A DNA stretch of 64,000 nt from Ruegeria sp. ANG-R (GCF_000813985.1 NZ_JWLJ01000008.1:1-64000), one strand, 5' to 3'. Positions 53,566 to 63,779 are shown, numbered from the stretch's first letter. Notes: generated by a model from the sequence alone, not told the origin. Numbers and translations are program-made.

Positions 53566-55539
53566 ATGACACGCAGTTTCAAACCCGTTTCCGTGGCCAT
53601 CGGCGATCTCGTTGCCCATCCGGCCAACGTGCGCAGCAATTCCCCCGAATGCTACGCATCTGAGAATATCGCACATCTCAAAGCCAGTATTGCCGTGCTG
53701 GGCATTCTCCAGCCGCTTCTCGTGCAGAAGATCGACGGTAAGTTTGGTGTTCTCGCCGGTGGCCGTCGCCATGCCGCTTTGCGGGAGCTGGCCGCCGACA
53801 AGAGCGTGAAGGGCTTTACCAACAAGACCAAGATCGACTGCCGTCTGGTCCCCGACGATTGCGATGTCACGACCGCCCTGTCACTTGCGGAGAATATCAC
53901 CCAAGAGCCGATGAATGCGATTGATGAGTTCGAGGCCTTCGCCCGCATGATGGAGGTTGATGGACAGACCCCTGACACCATCGCGATGACATTTGGCACG
54001 AGTGTTTCGGCGGTGAAGGGGCGTCTGCGCTATGGTCTCATCCATCCGGATATCCGCGCGGCGGCCCGCGCCAAATCGATCACGCTCGATACGATGAAGG
54101 CCTTTGCGGACCATCCCAGTCAGGAGGTTCAGAAGGAGGTGTTCGAGGCGCTGACAAAGGAGGGTGGCTATCTTCAGGCCTACACGGTGCGGCAGGCGCT
54201 CAAGACCCGAGGTGTTCAGGTCAGCGATGATATCGGAGCCTTTGTGCGCGAGGACTATGAGGCGCGTGGCGGTGCCGTCGCGGCCGATCTTTTAGAAGAG
54301 CATTCGGTGCTGGAAGACGCCGCTTTGGTAGAGACGATCCTGCTCGAAAAACTGCACGCGGCTGCTGAGACGGCCCGCGACAAGATGGGGTTCGCCTGGG
54401 CCGAGGCCGTTGTCCGCTACGACTATTCCGAGATGGCCGACTATGGGCGGGTCTATCCTGGCCCGATCGAACCGGATGAACAGGCCCAGAAACGCATCGA
54501 CGAAATCACCGCCGAGTTGGAAAAACTGCAACTCGAGATGGAAGACGAGTCCCTCGAAGACGATGCTTACAATTCGCTCTTTGATCGCGTCGATGATCTG
54601 GAAAGCGAGGCGCGCGAACTGCAGGAGGCTTACAGCGAAGAGGATCTGGCGCGCGCTGGTGTGATCGCATCCTGGTCAAACGGGCAGGTGTCCCTGCATG
54701 TGGGTCTCGTCCGTCCCGAGGACAGGACCGAGACCGCTGGTAAGAACTCCAGTATGTCAGGCGGGGAGAGTGCCAAAGACAGTGACGAGATCGTCTACTC
54801 CGCATCCCTGTCCGAGGACCTCAAAACCGAGCGGGCAATGGCGCTTAGCGCGGCCATGGCGACGCATCCCGAGGCCACGCTCGACCTGACGCTTTTCAAG
54901 CTGGTCAGCGATGTCGTGTGCGGCGGCATGGGTGCCACGCATGCGATCAAGGTCAATGCGCGCAAGGAATACCGCAATCACGCGAAGATGAATGAGATCG
55001 ATGGCACCTCGCTCGAACAGGTGGCCACGGTCTACGAGCAGCTCGATCTCTCCTGGGCGGACGAGGCCCGTTCGCCAGCGGACCAGTTTGACGCATTCCG
55101 CGCGCTCGCGCCGGGCGAGAAAGCCAAGCTCGTCGCCTATGCCACCGCGAGCACCACACAATCCTGCTTCGCACGGGACCGGCAGCGCGACAGCCTGATG
55201 CATAACTTCGAGATCGAGGTCATGCCCGACATTCGAGCGCATTGGACACCGAACGCGGCCCTGTTCAATCGCTTCAAGAAGGCCTGGCTCCTCAAAATTC
55301 TGAGTGAGGATCTGGGGCTTGCACAGGAGGCGCTGACGCTCGCATCTTCCAGCAAGAAGGAGATCGTGGCCTTCTGCGACAAGCTCTTTGCCGAACCTTT
55401 CGCTACGTTGACGGATGAGCAACGGATGGCTGTTGCAACCTGGTGTCCGCCCCTGATGCAAACGGTTGGGATCGAGCACGCTGAGGTGCCTCAGGCGGAG
55501 GTCTCAGAGGATGAACCCACCACGGCCAAAGCCGCCTGA
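53566..55539 (+). CDS. ParB-like nuclease-domain plasmid protein
   Basis: 657 residues from the ATG at 53566. A ParB/Srx domain covers about 1-110 (NVRSNSPECY, LGILQPLLVQKIDGKFGVLA, GGRRHAAL, LSLAENITQEPMN), then a helix-turn-helix (IAMTFGTSVSAVKGRLRYG). A long acidic coiled coil (about 305-365, ITAELEKLQLEMEDESLEDD) and a C-terminal domain follow. This layout is standard for the large ParB-like proteins of alphaproteobacterial mobile DNA. It is not the RepB of this replicon and probably acts in DNA processing or regulation. Confidence 0.87.
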   Translation: MTRSFKPVSVAIGDLVAHPANVRSNSPECYASENIAHLKASIAVLGILQPLLVQKIDGKFGVLAGGRRHAALRELAADKSVKGFTNKTKIDCRLVPDDCDVTTALSLAENITQEPMNAIDEFEAFARMMEVDGQTPDTIAMTFGTSVSAVKGRLRYGLIHPDIRAAARAKSITLDTMKAFADHPSQEVQKEVFEALTKEGGYLQAYTVRQALKTRGVQVSDDIGAFVREDYEARGGAVAADLLEEHSVLEDAALVETILLEKLHAAAETARDKMGFAWAEAVVRYDYSEMADYGRVYPGPIEPDEQAQKRIDEITAELEKLQLEMEDESLEDDAYNSLFDRVDDLESEARELQEAYSEEDLARAGVIASWSNGQVSLHVGLVRPEDRTETAGKNSSMSGGESAKDSDEIVYSASLSEDLKTERAMALSAAMATHPEATLDLTLFKLVSDVVCGGMGATHAIKVNARKEYRNHAKMNEIDGTSLEQVATVYEQLDLSWADEARSPADQFDAFRALAPGEKAKLVAYATASTTQSCFARDRQRDSLMHNFEIEVMPDIRAHWTPNAALFNRFKKAWLLKILSEDLGLAQEALTLASSSKKEIVAFCDKLFAEPFATLTDEQRMAVATWCPPLMQTVGIEHAEVPQAEVSEDEPTTAKAA

Positions 55540-55615
55540 GTGTCATAACGACCTGCGTCGAATTCCAACCGGCGCTGGTCGATTTCCGTCTCAACTTTTC
55601 ACGAAAGACAAACCC

Positions 55616-56209
55616 ATGACCATTCTTACCTTCCCGGCGACCGATGTCGCCGCCCAAATCGCGCATGCCCGCGCCTGCAACACCTTCCTGCCCAACTGGA
55701 ACGGACCGGTTGGGAAACCGGCACTGATCCTGATCGTTGGCACTGGCGTGCATCTGCGTTCGAATGGAATCGACGGGACGACCACGCGGATCGTGACGAC
55801 CAGACATACCGATCCATCCTTTACGTTTGCCGAAGGCATCAACCCCTTTCGGGACGAGGATTGGATGTCCCGCCGTCGGGAGGCTTTTGCCGACCTGACG
55901 GGACAGTTCTACACCGATATCCTTGATGACGTTCAAATGCTGATCGACCGCGGCCACAAGACGATACGGCTGGCCACCGATGGCCATAGAATCCGTGTCT
56001 TTGTCCAACGCGCGGACGACTACCTGATCGGTGGGGCCTATGATGTTCCGTCTGGTCTGGGTGGAACATTCCGCGTGATCCTCCAAGACGCCAATGACAG
56101 TTTTGCCATCGTTCAGAATTCCGGCAATTGCGAGGATTTCGACGAGATGCCGCCCTATCGTGTGCCGCTGGATGCGCTCAGGGAGATTGATGATCGGAGG
56201 GCGGCGTAG
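55616..56209 (+). CDS. Unrecognised plasmid backbone protein
   Basis: 197 residues from the ATG at 55616, soluble. Segments PALILIVGTGVHLRSNGID, DVQMLIDRGHKTIRLATDG and YLIGGAYDVPSGLGGTFRV indicate an alpha-beta fold. No family is recognised. It lies in the same order and orientation as other orphan genes of this block, between the ParB-like gene and a DUF6927-like gene. Confidence 0.7.
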   Translation: MTILTFPATDVAAQIAHARACNTFLPNWNGPVGKPALILIVGTGVHLRSNGIDGTTTRIVTTRHTDPSFTFAEGINPFRDEDWMSRRREAFADLTGQFYTDILDDVQMLIDRGHKTIRLATDGHRIRVFVQRADDYLIGGAYDVPSGLGGTFRVILQDANDSFAIVQNSGNCEDFDEMPPYRVPLDALREIDDRRAA

Positions 56210-56310
56210 CGCGCCCTGCCTCAAAATTGTATCGCCAATACCCTGTCGGGCCAACGGCCCCCTCGGGGCATTGGCAATATACATTTCCTTCTGAGAGAAA
56301 GGAGTCTGGA

Positions 56311-56967
56311 ATGGGCTGGCTGTTTTACACCGACCGGCGTGTCAAAACCTACGCTGATGAGAAAGCGGAGATCACACGCCTCTGCAGCTTCGAGACCGAT
56401 ATCCGCAAAACCGAGTTGATCAAGGCCAGAAAGGTCGGTTCAACCTGGTATGCTGCGGCGCGGGTTGCGAAGCTTGATGGATCGCCTGTTGAAGACGCGA
56501 CCTATGTGACCGATGCGGATGGTTCGATCACGTTCGGTGCTGTTTTCCTCACCCGATATGACGACGGCTGCTGGGGCTACAAGGATATGGAGGAAAGTGC
56601 GGGCCCGGTTGGGTCCCGCGCCCCGCTCGGCATTCTGGCCCTGTTGTCCGATCTCAAGGACCCGGAAAGCTATGCCCATGCCTGGCGTCAGCGGTGCCGG
56701 GATTGGGCTGCGATCCCCGACTATGAGGAAGGCGACAGGATCAAGCTTGCAGCCCCGGTGAGACTGACCGATGGCAGCACCTGTCAGATCGTGACCGCCA
56801 CCCACTATCGGCGCGGTCGACAAAAACGTCGCTGTTATCGCATCGAAGAAACCGGCGGCCTTGTGCGCCTGTCAAAAGCCACGCTCGCTGGCTCAACACG
56901 TCTCAGCTCCGCGAAGGGCGCGGCAAGCCCGGTGTTGGCGGAGTTCTACTCGGACAGGGATAGTTGA
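56311..56967 (+). CDS. DUF6927-like plasmid protein
   Basis: 218 residues from the ATG at 56311, preceded by GAAAGGAG. The start MGWLFYTDRRVKTYADEKAE is typical of a family of orphan proteins on alphaproteobacterial plasmids. The C-terminal half is basic (THYRRGRQKRRCYRIEETG), possibly nucleic-acid binding. Function unknown. Confidence 0.75.
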   Translation: MGWLFYTDRRVKTYADEKAEITRLCSFETDIRKTELIKARKVGSTWYAAARVAKLDGSPVEDATYVTDADGSITFGAVFLTRYDDGCWGYKDMEESAGPVGSRAPLGILALLSDLKDPESYAHAWRQRCRDWAAIPDYEEGDRIKLAAPVRLTDGSTCQIVTATHYRRGRQKRRCYRIEETGGLVRLSKATLAGSTRLSSAKGAASPVLAEFYSDRDS

Positions 56968-57064
56968 GGGGATGTATTTTGAGAATGCAGGTTTGGGGTT
57001 CTTGCAGAATATTTAGAAAACACGTATATTCTTAATAATTCAGGAAACACACGGAGCCTCCCGG

Positions 57065-57307
57065 ATGAAACAATTCGCAGCAGGCGACCTGACACGCAAC
57101 ACCGGCGATCTCTTCGAGGCGGCAACGGTTGCGCCGGTCGCGATCACCAAGCACCGCAAACCGCGTTTTGTGGTCATGTCGATGGAACGGTTCGAGGCGC
57201 TTACAAAAGGGCGCGGAGCGCAGGTCGCGCTGGACGTGTCTGATATGCCGGATGATCTGGGCAACCTTCTCGACAAGGGCCTGGAGGATCATTTCCGTGG
57301 CCGCTGA
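57065..57307 (+). CDS. Phd/YefM-type antitoxin
   Basis: 80 residues. MKQFAAGDLTRNTGDLFEAA and VAITKHRKPRFVVMSMERFE are the N-terminal DNA-binding strand and helix of Phd/YefM antitoxins. The C-terminal tail would neutralise the toxin encoded by the overlapping downstream gene. AT-rich DNA just upstream likely contains the autoregulated promoter. Confidence 0.87.
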   Translation: MKQFAAGDLTRNTGDLFEAATVAPVAITKHRKPRFVVMSMERFEALTKGRGAQVALDVSDMPDDLGNLLDKGLEDHFRGR

Positions 57308-57716
57308 CTTTCCGGCTGCGGGACAGGTTTTCGATTATCACTACCTCTGGAAATGGCAGGCGGATCACGGCGAGACAGAAGGCCGCAAGAAACGACCGAG
57401 TTGCGTTGTGATCGTTGTCGCGAATGCGGCCGGGCAGCATGTGATGTTCATCGCACCAATCACCAGCAAAACCCCGGATCATGGGCGGGTCGCTCTGGAA
57501 ATACCGGAGACCGAGGCGCGGCGGGCAAAACTGGATACCGATCTGCCTCTTTGGGTTATGCTTGACGAGTTGAACGCCGATATTCTCGAGACCTCATATG
57601 CCCTTGAGGATCGTGCGCCCCGGGGTGCATTCAGTCCGGCCTTTACTGATGCCATCCTGCGTGGTGTCCAGCGTGTTCGCGCAGCGGGCAGGCTGGATGT
57701 GTCGAGCCGCACTTAG
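57297..57716 (+). CDS. PemK/MazF-like toxin
   Basis: 139 residues from a GTG at 57297 that overlaps the antitoxin gene by 11 bases. FPAAGQVFDYHYLWKWQ and RKKRPSCVVIVV correspond to the first strands of the SH3-like PemK/MazF fold, and VMFIAPITSKTP to the conserved Thr/Ser strand. It would be an mRNA endoribonuclease. The pairing with a Phd-type rather than MazE-type antitoxin is a known mix. Confidence 0.75.
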   Translation: MAADFPAAGQVFDYHYLWKWQADHGETEGRKKRPSCVVIVVANAAGQHVMFIAPITSKTPDHGRVALEIPETEARRAKLDTDLPLWVMLDELNADILETSYALEDRAPRGAFSPAFTDAILRGVQRVRAAGRLDVSSRT

Positions 57717-57807
57717 TCTATATTTGACATTGGCGGCATATCTCAATGGCAATGACGGCCGCCGCATAGTACCTTCTCTGACCTTTGGCTGATTGAGTTG
57801 CTGGCAG

Positions 57808-57841
57808 AGCCCGCTTTCCAAAGGGAAAAGCGGGCTTTTTG
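57808..57841 (+). terminator. Rho-independent terminator
   Basis: AGCCCGCTTTCC pairs with GGAAAAGCGGGCT around AAAG, followed by a run of T. It separates the toxin-antitoxin unit from the large helicase gene. Confidence 0.75.
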
Positions 57842-57880
57842 TCCTTTGGAACTCTAACCCTGATCCAAAGGACAAGCGCC

Positions 57881-60800
57881 ATGGCAGAATCCAACCTCAC
57901 ACCCTCCGCTCTCACGGTTTCTGATGCCGATCTTAACATTGCCCTGGGGCAGATCGGATCGGAGATTGATCACCAAGCCTTACGCAGTTCGGCGCTGGCG
58001 CGCATCATGCGCGCGTGTTTTGGCGGCAGCGATGCCAGTGGCGCGTGGCACTGGCGCATGGCCTACGACGTGATGCAAGCGGCTGCGGTGCAGGCGCTTC
58101 TGAACAGTGATAGAGTGGTGGATGATCTATCCTCTGCAAAACTCCTCGCCTCGCATTTGCTGACAGAAACGCGCCGCTCGGAACAGCAGATCCGGCTGCA
58201 ACAGTTTTCCACGCCGCTGTCCTATGCGGCCCTGGCGGTACGGGTAGCCGGGATCCGCAAGGATGAGACGGTGCTTGAGCCGTCAGCCGGAACCGGCGCG
58301 TTGGCCGCGTTTGCTGTCCGCGCCGGGGCCAAGGTGATGCTCAACGAGATCGATCCCTTTCGGCAACAGCTCTTGCGGACTGTCTTCGAGGTCGATGTGA
58401 CGGGTCATGATGGCGAGCATATTGACGATCTTCTGCAAACATCCGTTCTGCCCGAAATCATTGCGATGAACCCGCCTTTTGCCTCTTCGGTCGATCGTTC
58501 GAAGGACCGGCATATCGCAGCCAAACATCTCATCGCTGCGGCCAAGCGCCTCGCACCGGGCGGGCGGCTGGTGGCGATCATGCCGCTGGGATTCGGCCCA
58601 GAACGTGATGCCGCCCATTGGGCACGGGCTTGCGGCCTGCTGACCCCGCGCCTCGCGTTGACGATATCGGGGCATGTCTACCGCAAGCTTGGCACTTCGG
58701 TGGAAACCCAATTGTTGGTCTTCGACAAGGTGCAGGAGAGCAGCGATTTGATCCGTGCCAGCGTCCGCGATCTGGACGACGCAATCTCATACGTTGATGA
58801 CGTGGCGATGACCCGGCCCGAGGCGCGTTCGACCCAGGTTGCAGCATTGCACCACGCATCCAGGATCGTACCAACGCCGGTGAGACCCAAACGGTCGGCT
58901 GTTGCCGGTGCGCCCAAATCGCGGGGCAATGCCGCACTCCCGCTTACTTTCACGAGCCTTGAAGCCCCGCGCGACAATAGACCGGTTTCGGACATCTATG
59001 CGCGCTATCGGCCGCAGCGGATCGATATCGCCGGGGCACAGGACCATCCGACACCGCTGGTCGAAAGCATCGCCATGGCCTCCGTCGCGCCGCCAGTCCC
59101 ATCGAGCGCAAGTACTGAAGACTTGCGCCTGCCCGCCCGGCTGATCGAAGAGGGCGACCTTTCCGAGGCGCAGCTCGAGACCATCATCATGGCAAATGAT
59201 GCTCATGGGCGTGACCTGCCGGGGCGGTTCACCATCGATGAGGATCAGACCAAGCTCACTCGAGCGGATGATGCCGCCGACGCACGGGCCTATCGTCTCG
59301 GCTACTTCCTCGGCGATGGCACCGGTTGCGGCAAGGGGCGGGAATGCGCAGGCCTGATTCTGGTGAACTGGCTTGCCGGACGGCGCAAGGCCGTCTGGGT
59401 CTCGAAATCGGCGACACTCATCGAAGATGCAATCCGTGACTGGACCGATCTCGGGGGCTCGCCCGCAGACATTCAGCCGCTCTCCAAATGGAAACCGGAT
59501 CAACCCATTCCCATGGGGGACGGCATCCTCTTTGTCACCTATGCCACGCTGCGCTCGGCGGGCAAATGTGGCACCACACGGTTGAGCCAGCTGCTCGCGT
59601 GGATGGGTGATGGGTTCGACGGGGTGCTGGCCTTTGACGAGGCCCACGCGATGCAGAACGCGGCCGGGTCTGAGCAGGGCAGGGGGGTTAAACCTTCCCA
59701 GCAGGGTCTCGCCGGCCTGCGGCTGCAACTCGCTGCGCCGCAGGCTCGTGTCTTCTATGTCTCCGCCACTGGAGCGACGAGTGTGCATAACCTCGCATAT
59801 GCCGCCCGGCTGGGTCTCTGGGGGCAGGGGCCTGAATACCCGTTCTCAAGCCGCGAAAGCTTCGTTTCGGCGATGGAGGCGGGCGGCGTCGCGGCCATGG
59901 AAGTGGTTGCCCGCGATCTCAAGACGCTTGGGCTCTATACGGCGCGCGCCCTCAGTTTCGACGGAATAGAATATGACGTGCTGGAACATGCACTCACCCC
60001 AGCACAGATCGAGATTTACAACGCCTATGCCGGTGCCTTCCGCACCATCCATCACAATCTCGAAGCCGCGCTGACGGCAACGGGTGTCAATGATGCCTCG
60101 GGCAAGACCAATGCATCCGCCGCGCGCGCCTCGGCCAAATCCCGGTTTGAAAGCACCAAACAGCGGTTTTTCAACCATCTTCTGATGGGGATAAAAGCCC
60201 CGACCATTATTCGCGCCATCGAGCAGGATCTGGAAGATGGCTATGCCTGCGTCGTTCAGGTGGTCTCGACGGGCGAAAGCCTGCTGAAGCGTCGGCTTGA
60301 GGCAATGGACCCGGAAGACGAACTGGTCGAAGGAGCCCTGACGCCTCGTGACTACGTGCTGAGCTATCTCGAACAAGCCTTCCCGATCCATGCGCAGAAA
60401 CTGATTGAGATCGACGGCAATATGGTGGCCGAACCCCTGCGCGACGAGAATGGCGCGCTGGTGATTTCGCGCGAGGCATTGGCGTTGCGGGAAGCGGCGA
60501 TGGTGGAACTGATGACATTGGCACCCATTGCCTCCGCCCTTGATCAGATCCTCTGGGCGCTCAGTGACGAGGCCGTGGCCGAAGTCACTGGTCGATCGAT
60601 CCGACCTCTGAAAGCGGAGGACGGTCACCTCTTCATCGAGAAACGGGCAGCCAGCAGCAATTCCTCTGAGACCCGCGCCTTCATGGACGGCGAGAAAGAT
60701 ATCCTGATCTTCTCCGATGCGGGCGGCACGGGTCGCTCCTATCACGCCGCCAGATCTGCGAAGAACCAGAAGCGGCGGCGGCACTACCTGTTGGAGCCCG

Positions 60801-62137
60801 GCTGGCGCGCGGATGCAGCCATCCAGGGTTTGGGTCGCACCCATCGCTCGGCCCAGGTCAGCGCGCCGTTCTTCCGGGTCTGCACCTCGGATGTGCATGG
60901 CGAAAAGCGCTTCACCTCCACGATCAGCAAGCGCCTCGATCAGCTGGGCGCGCTTACCAAGGGCCAGCGCGAGACCGGCTCGCAGGGCATGTTCCGCGAG
61001 GAGGACAATCTGGAAAGCCCGATCGCACGCGGAGCGCTGCGTGGCTATTATGCCGATCTCGCTGCCGGACGTGCGGGGGCGATGAGCTATGAGGCATTCA
61101 CCGATTGGACCGCCTTGCAGCTGACCGATGCAGAGGGGGTGTTGCTTGAAGAGCTGCCCCCGATCCAACGGTTCCTCAACCGGGTGCTGGCGCTGCCGAT
61201 CCATCTGCAGAACGCGCTTTTTGCGGAGTTCATGGCGAGGATCGGTGATCAGACCGAACGGGCGCGGGCGGCTGGCACGCTCGATCTTGGGGTTGAGACC
61301 CTGCGCGGCGACCGTATTGAGCAGGTGTCAACCGAAGATCTCTGGACCTGCCCGAAATCCGGCGCGGTGACGCGGATCATCGGGCTTGAAGTGACAAACC
61401 CCGTTCATGTGCTGCCGGCAGACGAGGCGCGCGAGCGCAACCGGGACAAACAGACGATGATGAATCGCGCGTCCGGTCGTGCGGCCCTGATCTCGGTACG
61501 CCCCATGCAGATGTATGACGAGGATATCGTGACGCTGATGCGGAAGGTGATCCGGCCGACAGGTTCCACCTATGCGGAAGAGGGCAAGTTCCAGAAATCA
61601 GCCTGGGAGGAGGTTGGGGACACGGAGTTCATCCGGCTCTGGAGTGAGGAGGCAGATAAGCTCCCAAAAACCACCACGACCAGGCTCTATCTGCTGACCG
61701 GGCTCTTACTGCCGATCTGGAAGGATATCCCGACCACCAATGAGCGTATCTACCGGGTCACGCCCGATGGCGGAACAAGTATGATCGGCCGCACGCTTAG
61801 CGAGCAAGGTGCCGTGACCCTGCGCGCGCGGTTCCTGGTGCAGGATCCTCAGACGCCTCAAGAGATGTTGACGGCGGCGCTTGGCGCCACTGCACCAGTG
61901 GACCTTGGCAGTGGCCTGACTCTGACCCGCCGCCGTGTCGCCGGCGAGATGCGTTTGGAGCTTGGCGGTGCCGACAAGGGAACGATCGAGAGCCTCAAAT
62001 CCCTTGGGTGTTTTACCGAAATCATCGCCTTCCAGCTGCGGGTGTTTCTGCCGCACGGGGACGGGATCGATACAGTTGGCATCCTGATCCGGATTCTGGG
62101 GGAGGGGTCATCCACAACTGCAGATCGGGCCGCCTGA
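57881..62137 (+). CDS. Methyltransferase-helicase of the strawberry-notch family
   Basis: 1418 residues from the ATG at 57881. An N-terminal adenine-specific methyltransferase-like domain has EPSAGTGALAAF (about residue 132) and MNPPFASS (about 198). The helicase core follows: GDGTGCGKGREC as Walker A (about 477), FDEAHAMQ (DEAH box, about 586), SATGATS (motif III), and a C-terminal half with DAGGTGRSYHAARSAKNQ (about 947) and IQGLGRTHRSAQ (motif VI). This is a common giant protein of alphaproteobacterial plasmids, thought to act in DNA processing or antirestriction. A broken paralogue tail lies at 31875-32260. Confidence 0.92.
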   Translation: MAESNLTPSALTVSDADLNIALGQIGSEIDHQALRSSALARIMRACFGGSDASGAWHWRMAYDVMQAAAVQALLNSDRVVDDLSSAKLLASHLLTETRRSEQQIRLQQFSTPLSYAALAVRVAGIRKDETVLEPSAGTGALAAFAVRAGAKVMLNEIDPFRQQLLRTVFEVDVTGHDGEHIDDLLQTSVLPEIIAMNPPFASSVDRSKDRHIAAKHLIAAAKRLAPGGRLVAIMPLGFGPERDAAHWARACGLLTPRLALTISGHVYRKLGTSVETQLLVFDKVQESSDLIRASVRDLDDAISYVDDVAMTRPEARSTQVAALHHASRIVPTPVRPKRSAVAGAPKSRGNAALPLTFTSLEAPRDNRPVSDIYARYRPQRIDIAGAQDHPTPLVESIAMASVAPPVPSSASTEDLRLPARLIEEGDLSEAQLETIIMANDAHGRDLPGRFTIDEDQTKLTRADDAADARAYRLGYFLGDGTGCGKGRECAGLILVNWLAGRRKAVWVSKSATLIEDAIRDWTDLGGSPADIQPLSKWKPDQPIPMGDGILFVTYATLRSAGKCGTTRLSQLLAWMGDGFDGVLAFDEAHAMQNAAGSEQGRGVKPSQQGLAGLRLQLAAPQARVFYVSATGATSVHNLAYAARLGLWGQGPEYPFSSRESFVSAMEAGGVAAMEVVARDLKTLGLYTARALSFDGIEYDVLEHALTPAQIEIYNAYAGAFRTIHHNLEAALTATGVNDASGKTNASAARASAKSRFESTKQRFFNHLLMGIKAPTIIRAIEQDLEDGYACVVQVVSTGESLLKRRLEAMDPEDELVEGALTPRDYVLSYLEQAFPIHAQKLIEIDGNMVAEPLRDENGALVISREALALREAAMVELMTLAPIASALDQILWALSDEAVAEVTGRSIRPLKAEDGHLFIEKRAASSNSSETRAFMDGEKDILIFSDAGGTGRSYHAARSAKNQKRRRHYLLEPGWRADAAIQGLGRTHRSAQVSAPFFRVCTSDVHGEKRFTSTISKRLDQLGALTKGQRETGSQGMFREEDNLESPIARGALRGYYADLAAGRAGAMSYEAFTDWTALQLTDAEGVLLEELPPIQRFLNRVLALPIHLQNALFAEFMARIGDQTERARAAGTLDLGVETLRGDRIEQVSTEDLWTCPKSGAVTRIIGLEVTNPVHVLPADEARERNRDKQTMMNRASGRAALISVRPMQMYDEDIVTLMRKVIRPTGSTYAEEGKFQKSAWEEVGDTEFIRLWSEEADKLPKTTTTRLYLLTGLLLPIWKDIPTTNERIYRVTPDGGTSMIGRTLSEQGAVTLRARFLVQDPQTPQEMLTAALGATAPVDLGSGLTLTRRRVAGEMRLELGGADKGTIESLKSLGCFTEIIAFQLRVFLPHGDGIDTVGILIRILGEGSSTTADRAA

Positions 62138-62252
62138 AAGGGAAAGCGGGCTCTTGGCCGGGGTATCGCGACCGGATTTGCCAGTCGCGATCCATTACCG
62201 GATCAACCATCCGATCCGGTGTTCCCTCAATCTCTGACAGGTGGAGACCTCC

Positions 62253-62639
62253 ATGACGAACCCTCAGACAAATATTGCCGAAACAATGGAAAAATGGCGT
62301 GTTGAGCGCGAAACTGAACTCCGGGCAACCCGGGGCGAGTTGATCGCGCAACTGCGCGGCCTCGGCATCACTGAAGTCATTGCCGAGTATGAAGGCTATG
62401 GCGATTCCGGGAATATCGAAGATGTGACGGTGCGGCCTGTGGGCGTCAAATTAACAGATGACCAATTTGCCGAGGTTGGCGATTTCGCCTGGTCCTTCGC
62501 CTATCATCAGCATCCGGGGTTCGAAAACAATGAGGGCGGCTACGGCACGCTGACCTGGGATGTCGCCGCTGACAGCATCACGCTGGATCACGCCGACCGC
62601 TACATCGAGTGCTCCCATTGTCATGATGAGGGGCTCTGA
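62253..62639 (+). CDS. DUF6878-like plasmid protein
   Basis: 128 residues from the ATG at 62253. The pattern ITEVIAEYEGYGDSGNIEDV and a C-terminal YIECSHCHDEGL with CxxC typifies a family of small orphan proteins found next to strawberry-notch genes. The CSHC pair may bind metal. Function unknown. One base separates it from the next gene. Confidence 0.78.
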   Translation: MTNPQTNIAETMEKWRVERETELRATRGELIAQLRGLGITEVIAEYEGYGDSGNIEDVTVRPVGVKLTDDQFAEVGDFAWSFAYHQHPGFENNEGGYGTLTWDVAADSITLDHADRYIECSHCHDEGL

Positions 62640-62640
62640 C

Positions 62641-63081
62641 ATGGCGCATCCTCTTCATCACGCGGAAAGCTCCGCCCGGAAATTCGGTGGCGATCCTGCC
62701 GACTATCAAGCCATTCACGACTGGTTCGATGCGTCCAAGGAACATCTGGCCTTCTTCACCCACCGTGCCCTGCGCCATCACACGCAGGGAATATTCGAGG
62801 CGGAGCGCGTCTTCGGCGCATGTGTCACCAATGGCGCGGGGCGCAACATCCCCGTCCGCTGGATCGGCGAGCAGCACGTCAAGGAAGACTGTCAGGGACT
62901 TATCCCGAGCATGGCCGACTGGTTCAAACAGATCCAGCCCGCACCATGGATGGCCAACGGTCACATAGATCGCGTTGCGGCCACACCCGATGGCGATCCG
63001 CGGGACGCATGGATGGCCGATGTTGCCAGTGGCAATACCATCCTTGGCTTCAGGGACTGGATGGCTGCGACGAGCACCTGA
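62641..63081 (+). CDS. DUF6915-like plasmid protein
   Basis: 146 residues. AESSARKFGGDPADYQAIHD, RALRHHTQGIFEAERVFG and VRWIGEQHVKEDC give a His-rich helical protein. This family regularly follows the DUF6878-type gene. Function unknown; the cluster of His residues might bind metal. Confidence 0.78.
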   Translation: MAHPLHHAESSARKFGGDPADYQAIHDWFDASKEHLAFFTHRALRHHTQGIFEAERVFGACVTNGAGRNIPVRWIGEQHVKEDCQGLIPSMADWFKQIQPAPWMANGHIDRVAATPDGDPRDAWMADVASGNTILGFRDWMAATST

Positions 63082-63145
63082 TCAGAGCCGACGGCGCTGC
63101 CGACCTGAATACCCCCACAACAAATAGGTAAATTGGAACACTGAC

Positions 63146-63418
63146 ATGACCTCTGTAACTGTATTGACGCAATTGCACTGTGCTGCCATCGGCACGATCG
63201 AACTCCCGCCCGACAAGACCTGGGATGATGTGGCCGATTGGTACATCAAATGGGGCTGCGCCCATCTGGCATTCACAGGTGGAGAAACCGCCGAGATCGG
63301 CTGTAATCCCCAAGCGGGCGATGTCATCAATTGGAAGCGGCCCATACACACGGATATCTATGCGAATGATGCCTCTGGCCGGACGGTGTTCGATGTTCTG
63401 TTGGATGAGAGGGATTGA
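63146..63418 (+). CDS. Small unrecognised plasmid protein
   Basis: 90 residues. TWDDVADWYIKWGCAHLAF is the most distinctive part. No family is recognised. The stop overlaps the upstream TTG of the next frame; orientation and spacing fit one operon with its neighbours. Confidence 0.65.
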   Translation: MTSVTVLTQLHCAAIGTIELPPDKTWDDVADWYIKWGCAHLAFTGGETAEIGCNPQAGDVINWKRPIHTDIYANDASGRTVFDVLLDERD

Positions 63419-63420
63419 TC

Positions 63421-63699
63421 ATGCGCAATGTCCGCAAGTTCTATGATTGCAGCACCTCGCATCTGCCCGAGCCAACCGCCCGTGCAATTGAAGAGGGCAA
63501 GTTCGCCAAGCCACCGGTCATGCAGAACGAATATGGCTGGCTGTTCTCCGTCCCAGAAATGCTTGCCGAGTTGCCGGCGGCGCTTGACTGCGGCGCGTTC
63601 AAAGCCGTGATGGCTTTGGCGATTGATGCGGGTTGCGACTATGTCATGTTTGATCGCGATGTTCCGCCCGTCGAATATCTGGAGATTTTTGACTGGTAA
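63421..63699 (+). CDS. DUF5983-like plasmid protein
   Basis: 92 residues from the ATG at 63421 (two bases after the previous stop). The start FYDCSTSHLPEPTARAIEEG and the ending YVMFDRDVPPVEYLEIFDW resemble DUF5983 proteins, small orphan proteins of mobile DNA. Function unknown. Confidence 0.7.
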   Translation: MRNVRKFYDCSTSHLPEPTARAIEEGKFAKPPVMQNEYGWLFSVPEMLAELPAALDCGAFKAVMALAIDAGCDYVMFDRDVPPVEYLEIFDW

Positions 63700-63779
63700 G
63701 ACGTTGGTATTGGACGGAAGACCTTAGCCAAGGATCGGCCTTCACACCAATTGCCTGTTTTTCAGAACTGGAAACTCAC

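Noticed and set aside
55403..56284. 293-codon minus-strand frame
   Set aside because: Antisense to two plus-strand backbone genes with good starts and ribosome-binding sites; no recognisable product.
58787..59788. 333-codon minus-strand frame
   Set aside because: Shadow of the methyltransferase-helicase gene.
59846..61204. 452-codon open frame on the minus strand
   Set aside because: It lies wholly inside the helicase gene in the opposite strand; high GC codon bias keeps it open, and it has no motif or start signal.
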